Shown here: positions 7,427-13,682 of the stretch, piece after piece
Position numbering within the stretch: the first letter of the stretch is position 1
Layout of the letters: each line of letters begins with the position of its first letter
Assembly: GCA_020430005.1 (NCBI GenBank)
Contig: JAGQKQ010000001.1
Span: 1 to 33,672 of the forward strand
Length of the DNA: 33,672 nt
Direction: 5' to 3'
Source: Candidatus Omnitrophota bacterium
GTDB lineage: Bacteria > Omnitrophota > Gorgyraeia > Zapsychrales > Zapsychraceae
The notes under the pieces: model-generated
Databases searched by the model: none
Told to the model about the DNA's origin: nothing
Seen by the model: the letters and a program-made list of their open reading frames with translations, nothing else
Translations under genes and position numbers: made by a program

Positions 7427-8317
7427 ATGAAAAAAGCGATTCTGTTATTTGCATTTATGTTGTCTCTAAGCGTTTTCGCGCAGGCGGAACAGGACTTTTC
7501 CAATGTGGAAATTAAAACACAGGCTGTTGCCGGGTCTGTTTATATGTTGGAGGGATCTGGAGGGAATATCGGTGTTTCCGTTGGGGAGGACGGAATTTTG
7601 ATTATTGACGATCAGTTCGCGCCGCTGGCTGATAAAATTCACGCTGCTTTAAAAGATTTAAGTAAAGGAGATTTAAAGTTTATTCTTAACACACATTGGC
7701 ACGGCGATCATACCGGCGGTAACGAAGAGTTTGGTCGGGAAGGAGTCATTATCGCGCATGAAAATGTCCGCAAGCGGTTATCTTCGCATCAAGAAGTAAA
7801 ATTGTTTAACATGGTTTCGGAACCACAACCGGAAGGAGCGCTGCCGGTTATTACGTTTGATGATGATTTATCTATTCACTTTAACGGGGAAGAAATAAAG
7901 ATGATTCACCTACCGTCGGGTCACACAGATGGAGATAGCATTATTTATTTTACAAAGTCCAATGTTGTCCACATGGGCGATCATTTATTTAACGGTTTTT
8001 ACCCTTTTATTGATCTGGACTCCGGCGGCAGTGTTCAAGGGGTTATCAAGAATCTTGAGAAGGTTCTCAGTATGGTTCCGGACGATGCCAAGGTTATTCC
8101 CGGTCACGGACCAGTAGGAACAGTGGATGATATTAGAGCGTCTCATGATATGATTAAGAAATGCGCTGTTTTGATGCAGCAGGCTATTGACGAAGGAAAG
8201 AGTCTTGAACAGATTAAAAAAGAAGGTTTGCCGGAAGATATTACGGAAAAATGGGGAAAGGGATTTCTAACAACAGATCAATGGATTGAAATTCTATATA
8301 ATAGTTATACCAAGTAA
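7427..8317 (+). CDS. Secreted metallo-beta-lactamase-fold hydrolase
   Basis: A 296-residue periplasmic enzyme with a clear signal peptide (M-K-K-A-I then hydrophobic, cleaved after A-Q-A at about 20). It holds the full two-metal set: T-H-W-H-G-D-H with His90, His92, Asp94 and His95, then His166 (S-G-H-T-D-G-D), Asp185 (M-G-D-H) and His227 (P-G-H-G-P). Substrate is not determined; the group includes quinoprotein-associated and general esterase-type members and need not act on antibiotics. An ATG at 7406 is in frame, but AGGAAGG at 7412-7418 lies eight bases before ATG 7427 and the signal peptide begins there. Transcription probably continues from the repeat-protein gene. Confidence 0.92.
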   Translation: MKKAILLFAFMLSLSVFAQAEQDFSNVEIKTQAVAGSVYMLEGSGGNIGVSVGEDGILIIDDQFAPLADKIHAALKDLSKGDLKFILNTHWHGDHTGGNEEFGREGVIIAHENVRKRLSSHQEVKLFNMVSEPQPEGALPVITFDDDLSIHFNGEEIKMIHLPSGHTDGDSIIYFTKSNVVHMGDHLFNGFYPFIDLDSGGSVQGVIKNLEKVLSMVPDDAKVIPGHGPVGTVDDIRASHDMIKKCAVLMQQAIDEGKSLEQIKKEGLPEDITEKWGKGFLTTDQWIEILYNSYTK

Positions 8318-8323
8318 ACTGTT

Positions 8324-9796
8324 ATGACCTTCTGGAAAAATAAAAATGCCGGAGAATGTCTGAAAGCGGCAAACTATTTGTGGTGGCTTCCGGCCTTATT
8401 TCCATTACTAGCGATTCTGTCTTTCTATATACATGGAATGTGGTCCTGGGGATTGATGGACGATGTGAATATGGTAGGCCGTCCCGGAACAATTTGGGAA
8501 AGGTTTTGTGTTTTATTTTCCGATTTATTCCATGCGGGACGTTTTAATCCGACCTTTAGTTTTCACTGCGCTTTTTTTTACCGTATTTTTGAAAATCACC
8601 CGAAAGCCTTTTTTATCTTCCGTTGGATGGAGGTGGTCACGGCTTTAATGCTATGGGGATTTCTGGCTTATAAAGTAACGCAGAAAAAAACAGCTATTCC
8701 TTTATTCTTCGCGATTGCCCTTTCTTTCCTGAAATTTTATGACGCGTTTTTCTTTTTATCCACCCAGGAAATTCTCGGTATATTCTTTTCCGGAGCGGCA
8801 TTGGTATTTTTCTTCTGTGCATTAAAACCGTCCTTTATACATTCCGGCAATCTTAGAAAAACTTCTTTTGTCACGGGAATATTATGCTTGCTGCTGGCGT
8901 TTGGTTCTAAAGAACCGTTTGTATCTGTCGGCATAGCGTTGGGTTTTAGTTTGATTGTGTCTTGGATCAAAGACCGACAGCGGAAAGATTTTTTGGCGGT
9001 GGGTATTATCATATTTTCGTTTTCCGTCGGATATGCGCTTTTCTTGAAAACCTTTATCGCCAAGGGATATTCGGCCGGATACTCTCTAACCTGGAATGAA
9101 ATCAGCGGGAATATTCAGCAATGGTTTTATGATGTTTTGATCGGTAGTCACGGGTTTTGGATCATTATCGCTGTTTTTATTCTATTAGGCACCATATTCT
9201 CGCAGGATAAAAAACAGGAACGATCTGTTTTTTATTTTTGGATTATGATCTTTGGTTTATCTGTTTACGTTTTGTACTTACTGTTGATCCTGCCCTGGAA
9301 TGCTTGGGGACATTATGTGACACCTTTAGGTATTTTCTTCGCGTTTACCCTAACTGTTTTTTTGGCCGGTCTTTTACATTCCGCGCGGACATGGGTTGTG
9401 GGACTGGCGGCTGTTATGAGTTTGGGTGTTAATCTGTATGCCGGTGGAAAGGCGTTACATTTTCACGCGCAGTATCAACAGGATACGCAACAGATGTTAG
9501 TGTGGCTTTCGCAAAACGCTTTGTTTCAGCATGAAGTGATGGAGGCCGGCGCGGTTGTCCGTTGTAATGCCAATGAACCGTCCGGGGCTATTCGGAAGCT
9601 GGTTAATAATTATCATGGACAAAATTATCCCAAGTTTATTTTTACACCTAAGGTGGGCGATATTCTTAATGATCCGGCAACACGATATTACATATGGGCG
9701 CCAAGCTGGGGAGATCAGGATTTAAGGCGGTTAGGGAATATGTGGACACCAATGTTTGTTAGTGAAAGCTGGATTGTCTTCCGAAGAATGCGTTAA
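8324..9796 (+). CDS. Multi-spanning membrane protein, GT-C glycosyltransferase-like
   Basis: 490 residues with about 11-12 transmembrane helices and a short soluble tail. The first periplasmic loop carries G-L-M-D-D-V-N-M with Asp46/Asp47, the place where GT-C enzymes (PMT/ArnT/TMTC-like) hold their catalytic acid, and G-R-F-N-P-T-F follows as in this class. I infer a glycosyltransferase using a polyprenyl-linked sugar; no close family is recognised and no TPR tail is present. It starts seven bases after the metallo-hydrolase gene. Its stop codon overlaps the first bases of an inverted-repeat element. Confidence 0.6.
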   Translation: MTFWKNKNAGECLKAANYLWWLPALFPLLAILSFYIHGMWSWGLMDDVNMVGRPGTIWERFCVLFSDLFHAGRFNPTFSFHCAFFYRIFENHPKAFFIFRWMEVVTALMLWGFLAYKVTQKKTAIPLFFAIALSFLKFYDAFFFLSTQEILGIFFSGAALVFFFCALKPSFIHSGNLRKTSFVTGILCLLLAFGSKEPFVSVGIALGFSLIVSWIKDRQRKDFLAVGIIIFSFSVGYALFLKTFIAKGYSAGYSLTWNEISGNIQQWFYDVLIGSHGFWIIIAVFILLGTIFSQDKKQERSVFYFWIMIFGLSVYVLYLLLILPWNAWGHYVTPLGIFFAFTLTVFLAGLLHSARTWVVGLAAVMSLGVNLYAGGKALHFHAQYQQDTQQMLVWLSQNALFQHEVMEAGAVVRCNANEPSGAIRKLVNNYHGQNYPKFIFTPKVGDILNDPATRYYIWAPSWGDQDLRRLGNMWTPMFVSESWIVFRRMR

Positions 9797-9931
9797 TTAG
9801 GGACGTACACCTTTTCCCCCTTTTTTAGCGCTTAGCCATTAATTCTTAGTATTTGGTAGATACATCGTTTTCTAAGGACTGCGAACTAGGCGCCAGCTAC
9901 TAAAAGGGGGAAAAGGTGTACGTCCCTAATT
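9795..9931 (+). repeat. 137-bp element with perfect 30-bp terminal inverted repeats
   Basis: Bases 9795-9824 (AATTAGGGACGTACACC followed by TTTTCCCCCTTTT) are an exact reverse complement of 9902-9931. The 77-base spacer has no gene, though TAGCGC next to the left arm and GGCGCC(T)AG next to the right arm suggest further partial symmetry. The left end overlaps the stop codon of the GT-C-like gene, and the right end lies 14 bases before a consensus promoter. No T-tract follows the right arm, so it is not a simple terminator. Best guess is a non-autonomous REP/MITE-type element. No transposase is in the window. Confidence 0.8.
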
Positions 9932-9945
9932 TACTAATTTATTTC

Positions 9946-9974
9946 TTGACAATTGTCATGACAATTGTTATAAT
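9946..9974 (+). promoter_or_regulatory. Consensus sigma-70 promoter overlaid by a tandem palindromic operator
   Basis: TTGACA (9946-9951), 17 bases, TATAAT (9969-9974) is an exact consensus promoter. Between and over the boxes lie two 12-base copies in tandem, TGACAATTGTCA (9947-9958, a perfect palindrome) and TGACAATTGTTA (9959-9970). A protein bound there would block polymerase. The first gene downstream, 31 bases after the -10 box, is a small helix-turn-helix protein, so autorepression is the simple inference. Confidence 0.85.
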
Positions 9975-10004
9975 TCGAACACATTAAGAAAGAAAAGGAC
10001 GCGT

Positions 10005-10193
10005 ATGTCGGTAACGATTATTAAACAATTAGAGGATTATAGGCAAGGTAAGGGGCTGACATATGCCCAGCTGGCACAGGAGATGGATATACCGGAAACA
10101 TATCTCTACCGCTGGCGTAAAAAACAATGTGTTAAAGGAATTTATGCAAAATTTGTGACATTATTTCTGCAACAGCAAGAAGTCACAGTATAA
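10005..10193 (+). CDS. Small helix-turn-helix DNA-binding protein
   Basis: 62 residues, almost entirely one HTH domain: L-T-Y-A-Q-L-A-Q-E-M (about 19-28) as first helix, D-I-P-E-T turn, and Y-L-Y-R-W-R-K-K as recognition helix, followed by a helix that could dimerise. This resembles MerR/XRE-type or phage Cro-like small regulators without a ligand domain. AAGGA five bases before the ATG gives a good ribosome site. The only strong promoter in front of it carries a tandem palindrome, so I infer it represses its own operon. Neighbours are other very small genes, an accessory-island look. Confidence 0.75.
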   Translation: MSVTIIKQLEDYRQGKGLTYAQLAQEMDIPETYLYRWRKKQCVKGIYAKFVTLFLQQQEVTV

Positions 10194-10204
10194 GAAAAAA
10201 CATC

Positions 10205-10384
10205 ATGAACATCTTACAGGTTATTAAACAATTTATTGCTTCGGGGTTTTCCTTCCAGTATGCCCCGGCACTGAGAAACTGCCACTCCGGCAGTTCAACC
10301 GTCTCAGTGCGCCCTGAGTGTAAGGCGATGGTGCACGGAATGATTTCCGGCATTGCCGTCTGGACGCTTATGAAGCAAAGATAA
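10205..10384 (+). CDS. Possible small protein, 59 residues, unknown
   Basis: An open frame from ATG 10205 starts M-N-I-L-Q-V-I-K-Q-F-I and ends W-T-L-M-K-Q-R. It is 11 bases after the HTH gene stop and could be read from the same transcript. There is no clear ribosome site, and the frame crosses a strong nested hairpin, so the DNA may serve as RNA structure instead. I do not recognise the sequence. It could equally be a decayed gene. Confidence 0.3.
   Translation: MNILQVIKQFIASGFSFQYAPALRNCHSGSSTVSVRPECKAMVHGMISGIAVWTLMKQR
10268..10310 (+). other. Nested perfect hairpin, possible structured RNA
   Basis: GCACTGAGA (10268-10276) pairs perfectly with TCTCAGTGC (10302-10310). Directly inside, AACTGCC (10277-10283) pairs with GGCAGTT (10289-10295) around the loop ACTCC, leaving only a six-base bulge (10296-10301) on one side. 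Sixteen base pairs in 43 bases make this the most stable local fold in the small-gene region. There is no T-tract, so it is not a terminator. It may be a regulatory RNA element or a protein-binding or recombination site. Confidence 0.6.
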
Positions 10385-10557
10385 CCTGTTTTCTTCAATC
10401 GTAACACCAATCATTACAAAAAATTCATTTCAAGTTTAACAGGAATCTTTGGTTTCAACGGCCACAGCCAACGGTGACGTCTGCGTAGTGTTGTTTTTTA
10501 TTGTCTAATAACTAAGCACTAGTCACAAAGCACTAATTATGAAAGGAGGTCATAATC

Positions 10558-10650
10558 ATGGAAATGATTAATTTTAACGTTTTAACGCTGGTGTTTTTCT
10601 ATTACAACCAATGGATTAGAAAAAATACCAAAAATAAAGAAGAAAGCTAA
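10558..10650 (+). CDS. Small hydrophobic protein, 30 residues
   Basis: M-E-M-I-N-F-N then a hydrophobic stretch L-T-L-V-F-F-Y-Y and a charged tail ending K-N-K-E-E-S. A full-strength Shine-Dalgarno AAAGGAGGT lies at 10542-10550, seven bases before the ATG, which is the main reason to believe it is translated. Probably a small membrane-associated peptide. It lies 26 bases before an 84-residue unknown gene. No family recognised. Confidence 0.6.
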   Translation: MEMINFNVLTLVFFYYNQWIRKNTKNKEES

Positions 10651-10676
10651 TTTAAAAACATAACAACGAGGTTAAT

Positions 10677-10931
10677 ATGAAAAAAAGAATAGATACAGAA
10701 CAAAAAAACATAAAGCCATTATCCAGCCTTGAACAGGTCTTGCGATTAACGGCGTTGGTTTACCTTGAAGAAGCGTTGATTCTTCAGGAGTACGAGCGCT
10801 GCCCTGAATTGATTGCCAAGGCGAAAGCCTTCGGAGCGTCTAAACGGGCAATCCGACGTTTGTTAGCTGGATATGTCCGTGGTTCAAAACGCCGGGGAAA
10901 ACCCTCGGTTACAACCGTTCCACGGTTCTAA
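10677..10931 (+). CDS. Conserved-looking small basic protein, unknown
   Basis: 84 residues starting M-K-K-R-I-D, with a helical core L-E-Q-V-L-R-L-T-A-L-V-Y-L-E-E-A-L-I-L-Q (about 19-38), then A-K-A-F-G-A-S-K-R-A-I-R-R-L-L-A (50-65) that has an HTH-like spacing, and a very basic tail. A CGAGGTT ribosome site lies about five bases before the ATG. It may bind nucleic acid, but that is inferred from charge only. It is the last full gene before a strong terminator at 10971, so it closes the small-gene unit starting at the 9946 promoter. Confidence 0.6.
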   Translation: MKKRIDTEQKNIKPLSSLEQVLRLTALVYLEEALILQEYERCPELIAKAKAFGASKRAIRRLLAGYVRGSKRRGKPSVTTVPRF

Positions 10932-10946
10932 TCGGGAGGTAATCCT

Positions 10947-10970
10947 ATGGCGCCATGTTGGCACCCTTGA
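10947..10970 (+). CDS. Possible seven-residue leader peptide
   Basis: ATG-to-TGA frame encoding M-A-P-C-W-H-P, with GGGAGGT at 10934-10940 six bases before the ATG. Its stop codon directly abuts the 5' arm of the terminator hairpin (10971). Such an arrangement is what an attenuator peptide looks like, but it may be chance in a short spacer. ATGGCGCCAT at its start is also a perfect palindrome. Confidence 0.3.
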   Translation: MAPCWHP

Positions 10971-11011
10971 AGAGGATGGTCCATTTCTAAAATGAGCCAT
11001 CCTCTTTTTTT
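10971..11011 (+). terminator. Rho-independent terminator of the small-gene unit
   Basis: AGAGGATGG (10971-10979) pairs perfectly with CCATCCTCT (10997-11005) and is followed by an eight-T run (11004-11011). It ends the unit of small genes and separates it from chrA, which has its own promoter. Confidence 0.9.
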
Positions 11012-11034
11012 GTCTGCGAAAGTTGCTTGTTATC

Positions 11035-11063
11035 TTTACTTCATAAAATAAGTCGTGTATTAT
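11035..11063 (+). promoter_or_regulatory. Promoter for chrA-doxX
   Basis: TTTACT (11035-11040), 17 bases, TATTAT (11058-11063), about 50 bases before the chrA start and just beyond the preceding terminator. Match is good but not perfect; no operator is evident. Confidence 0.5.
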
Positions 11064-11113
11064 GGGTTAGTGTTTAGAGAAATCTTAGATTTTTTCACTA
11101 TAAAACGGTCTAT

Positions 11114-12196
11114 ATGAAAGTTCTTCAAGAAATTGCCGTCTTATTTTTTAAACTCGGACTCATTGCCTTTGGCGGACCGGCTGCTCATATTGCCATGATG
11201 GAAGACGAGGTGGTCACAAAACGCCAATGGATGTCCAGAGATCACTTTTTAGATCTGGTTGGTGCGACCAATTTGATCCCCGGTCCTAATTCCACCGAAA
11301 TGGCGATCCATTGCGGGTATCATCGCGGAGGATGGATGGGGCTTATCATCGCCGGTGTTTGTTTTATTCTTCCTGCCGTTGTTTTAACAGGTATTCTTGC
11401 CCATTTTTATGTTCTTTACGGAACTCTTCCTGCAATTGAACCATTTATTTACGGTATTCGTCCGGCTGTTTTAGCGATTATCATTGCGGCCATTATCAAG
11501 CTAGGAAAAAAGGCTTTGAAAGGATGGCAGCTGGCTGTCATCGGCAGCGCGGTAACGATAGGTGTGATCGGCGGATTTAATGAAATCGCGGCGATTCTTT
11601 GCGGCGGTTTGATCGGTGCTGTTTGGCTGAATGTTATAGATACGAAAGGACAGGGAAAAGGTGTTAAACTCTTAACCCTATCACCGCTATTTCTCGTGTT
11701 TTTAAAAATTGGGGCGGTTCTCTTTGGAAGCGGATACGTTTTAATTGCGTACTTGGAAGGAGAGCTTGTTGAAAAGCTGGGATGGATTACACAATCTCAA
11801 TTATTAGATGCTGTTGCGATAGGACAGTTTACTCCCGGCCCTGTTCTTTCCACGGCAACGTTTATTGGTTATCAGGTGCAGGGTGTGCAGGGAGCGGTTT
11901 TGGCGACGTTAGGTATCTTTTTGCCGTCCTTTTTATTCGTGGCGCTTTTAAATCCGCTTGTTCCGAAAATGCGTAAATCGCGTTGGTTATCAAAGTTTCT
12001 GGATGCTGTTAATATCAGCGCGGTCGGTGTGATGGCGGGAGTTACTATAAGTTTGACGATGACGACCGTTACATCCTGGCAGACAGGACTTATTGCATTG
12101 ATCAGTATACTGGCAGTGATTCTTATTAAGAAAATAAATGTGTTATGGATTGTGATCGGCGGTTCGGGACTGGGATATATTTTTTCCTATATTTAG
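11114..12196 (+). CDS. chrA: Chromate transporter, two-domain CHR family
   Basis: 360-residue inner-membrane protein with two homologous CHR halves. The first holds G-L-I-A-F-G-G-P-A-A-H-I-A-M-M (15-29) and G-A-T-N-L-I-P-G-P-N-S-T-E-M; the second repeats the plan with G-A-V-L-F-G-S-G-Y-V-L and G-Q-F-T-P-G-P-V-L-S-T. Long-chain CHR proteins export chromate, probably by proton exchange, though many family members have untested substrates. There is no obvious ribosome site before the ATG. A DoxX gene follows after 46 bases and probably shares the transcript. Confidence 0.93.
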   Translation: MKVLQEIAVLFFKLGLIAFGGPAAHIAMMEDEVVTKRQWMSRDHFLDLVGATNLIPGPNSTEMAIHCGYHRGGWMGLIIAGVCFILPAVVLTGILAHFYVLYGTLPAIEPFIYGIRPAVLAIIIAAIIKLGKKALKGWQLAVIGSAVTIGVIGGFNEIAAILCGGLIGAVWLNVIDTKGQGKGVKLLTLSPLFLVFLKIGAVLFGSGYVLIAYLEGELVEKLGWITQSQLLDAVAIGQFTPGPVLSTATFIGYQVQGVQGAVLATLGIFLPSFLFVALLNPLVPKMRKSRWLSKFLDAVNISAVGVMAGVTISLTMTTVTSWQTGLIALISILAVILIKKINVLWIVIGGSGLGYIFSYI

Positions 12197-12242
12197 TCAT
12201 CGAATAGATTCGGACGATTTTAACCAAAAGGAGAAAAGGCTT

Positions 12243-12653
12243 ATGAGCAGAGCAGCAAATAAAGGATTACATGTCGGTCTTTTATGGCTGAGGGTTTTAA
12301 TGGGCTTTGGGATGGCCTACCATGGTTTCGGTAAAGTTTTTGGCGGAAACATGGACGGCTTTATTCAGGGCGTTACGAATTTGGGATTTCCCAAGCCGGA
12401 GATTTTTGCTTGGGCAGCGGCTTTGTCGGAATTTGGCGGCGGCCTGTTAATCGTAATCGGTCTGTTGACACGGCCGGCGGCTTTGTTTGTTTTGTGTACG
12501 ATGTTTGTGGCCGCTTTTATGCAGCATAGCGGGGACCCTTTTAAGGACAAAGAACTGGCTTTAGCCTATTTGGTGATAGCCGGAGCGTTAATGATGACCG
12601 GGGCGGGGCGATACAGTTTGGATGATAAAATTAAAAAGAAGTATTCGGGGTAA
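12243..12653 (+). CDS. DoxX family membrane protein
   Basis: 136 residues, four transmembrane helices, with G-M-A-Y-H-G-F-G-K (24-32) and A-A-L-S-E-F-G-G-G-L-L-I-V-I-G-L-L-T-R-P-A-A (59-80), the hallmark pattern of DoxX/DoxD. Family members are membrane proteins linked to thiosulfate:quinone oxidoreductase or to redox stress; specific role unknown here. AAGGAG about ten bases upstream fixes the start. Same transcript as chrA is likely. Ends at a terminator shared with the convergent DUF481 gene. Confidence 0.9.
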   Translation: MSRAANKGLHVGLLWLRVLMGFGMAYHGFGKVFGGNMDGFIQGVTNLGFPKPEIFAWAAALSEFGGGLLIVIGLLTRPAALFVLCTMFVAAFMQHSGDPFKDKELALAYLVIAGALMMTGAGRYSLDDKIKKKYSG

Positions 12654-12658
12654 AAAAA

Positions 12659-12684
12659 AGGGCGGTCTTTATTAAGGCCGCCCT
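12659..12684 (-). terminator. Bidirectional terminator between doxX and the DUF481 gene
   Basis: An 11-bp stem, 12659-12669 with 12674-12684, loop TATT, containing one U-G pair on the plus strand. Read on the minus strand it is followed by eight Ts, a strong terminator for the DUF481 gene. On the plus strand only CTCTTT follows, so it works more weakly for doxX. Confidence 0.85.
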
Positions 12685-12699
12685 CTTTGAAAAGAATCA

Positions 12700-13428
12700 T
12701 TAGAATGTGTAGTTAAGTCCTGTAATGAGCAAAGTATCGGTATTCTTTTTTCCCGCGGAAGGATCTGTATCATAATCAACCGTAAATTTTACGGACAAAT
12801 CCATATTCTTGCTGACAGGGTTTGTAAATTCTGTTGTAGACTTCAGACTTGTTCCATCGCCTTCCAATGACGGATAGACATAGAAATCTTCGGAAAGAAA
12901 AGCATTCTCCAGAATCTGTTTTTTCGCGAAAATACGGCCATAGGCGGTTACCGATTCGTCGTCCGGTTGAGCACTTTTATAGTTGGTGATGTTATAACCC
13001 AAACCGGCTTCTGTTGATAATGTCCAATCGTCTTCTCTGGCCCACCAGTAACCAATACCGGTAGAAGGCAGGATACGGTAATCCACATCAGCGAAAAAGT
13101 CGTGCTCAACTAATAATTGGAAAGAGTTAAACCAGCGTTTTTCTTCACCAAAGTCATAAGAATAACGGGTTGTACTGCTCCATTTTTGAGAATCCATTTT
13201 TCCTTCAGATTCGGAATAAAAAACGTCAACACCTGAGAAAAATTCTGAACTATCCATAACTTTTTTAATGGATCCCGCTAAAGCGAGTTGAGATTTCTCG
13301 GTATTTCCATTAGCTTGGTTATATCCGATCGATATTTTTCTTTTCCAGCCGATTTCTTCAGCTGACACATTTCCCCCGATATTCATCAACAGAATACAGG
13401 CCGTTATTGCGATAATTGTCCTTTTCAT
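12700..13428 (-). CDS. DUF481 outer-membrane beta-barrel (YdiY-like)
   Basis: 242 residues with a signal peptide (cleaved near N-V-S-A-E-E, 21-25). The mature part is alternating beta strands, opens W-K-R-K-I-S-I-G-Y-N-Q-A-N-G-N-T-E and ends L-N-Y-T-F, with the C-terminal Phe that the BAM machinery recognises. This is the DUF481 family, including E. coli YdiY, reported as acid-induced; its function is not known. A strong AAGGAGGAG lies just before the ATG, and TTGAAA-16-TATAAT is its promoter. It converges on doxX and diverges from speD. Confidence 0.92.
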   Translation of the reverse strand: MKRTIIAITACILLMNIGGNVSAEEIGWKRKISIGYNQANGNTEKSQLALAGSIKKVMDSSEFFSGVDVFYSESEGKMDSQKWSSTTRYSYDFGEEKRWFNSFQLLVEHDFFADVDYRILPSTGIGYWWAREDDWTLSTEAGLGYNITNYKSAQPDDESVTAYGRIFAKKQILENAFLSEDFYVYPSLEGDGTSLKSTTEFTNPVSKNMDLSVKFTVDYDTDPSAGKKNTDTLLITGLNYTF

Positions 13429-13465
13429 TACTCCTCCTTATGTATTGTCATTAAAATTTCGGCCC

Positions 13466-13493
13466 ATTATAGGGAAGCTCTCATATTTTTCAA
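13466..13493 (-). promoter_or_regulatory. Promoter for the DUF481 gene
   Basis: On the minus strand TTGAAA (13493-13488), 16 bases, TATAAT (13471-13466), with the gene start about 38 bases beyond the -10 box. Confidence 0.7.
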
Positions 13494-13570
13494 GTAAAAA
13501 ATTCCCGTATTTTGGAGCGGTTGCCACAAATGTGGAAATTTAGAAATAATGTATGTACAGCCGGAAATTT

Positions 13571-13682
13571 TTGGTATAATTGCAACGATCTGGAAGAAAA
13601 TAGAATTTAGGAAAATATATGAAATTGGGTGCCACGGCGCAACCGGAGAGGCTCCATTTAACACCAAGACAAAGGAGTGTCC
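13571..13682 (+). promoter_or_regulatory. Extended -10 promoter and folded leader of speD
   Basis: TTGGTATAAT (13571-13580) is an extended -10 box with a poor -35. It predicts a leader of roughly 95 bases. Within it 13625-13631 can pair with 13662-13667 (TTGG-TG/CACCAA with one bulge), closing two small hairpins, CGG-CGCAA-CCG (13635-13645) and GAG-AGG-CTC (13646-13654). That gives a compact three-way-junction-like fold right before the AAAGGAG ribosome site. Stems are short. It fits no riboswitch class I recall. Confidence 0.45.

Larger units (their letters stand above)
10194..10557 (+). other. 364-base stretch with only a weak short ORF and a hairpin
   Basis: Between the HTH gene and the 30-residue gene there is no convincing protein gene. 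It holds a possible 59-codon reading frame (10205-10384), a nested hairpin (10268-10310) and about 170 AT-rich bases after that in which I see only unremarkable sequence and short ORFs ending quickly. A minus-strand frame over the same part has no ribosome site and an unnatural composition. Local GC rises between about 10240 and 10375. Confidence 0.6.

Noticed and set aside
9795..9931. The 30-bp inverted repeat as a plain transcription terminator
   Set aside because: The loop would be 77 bases and no T-tract follows the right arm; a mobile-type element explains the perfect arms better.
10183..10410. 75-codon open frame on the minus strand
   Set aside because: No ribosome site, overlaps the plus-strand HTH gene end and the nested hairpin, and composition is unlike a protein gene.
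10497..10510. TTGTCTAATA before the 30-residue gene as a third ECF promoter
   Set aside because: The -10-like GTCTAA is present, but no GGAAC/GAAAC -35 lies at 14-18 bases.
13677..13682. GTG start for the SpeD-family gene
   Set aside because: The GTG lies within the AAAGGAG ribosome site that serves ATG 13683.
13620..13682. The speD leader as a known SAM, SAH or guanidine riboswitch
   Set aside because: The conserved cores of those classes, as I remember them, are not present; kept only as an unnamed fold.
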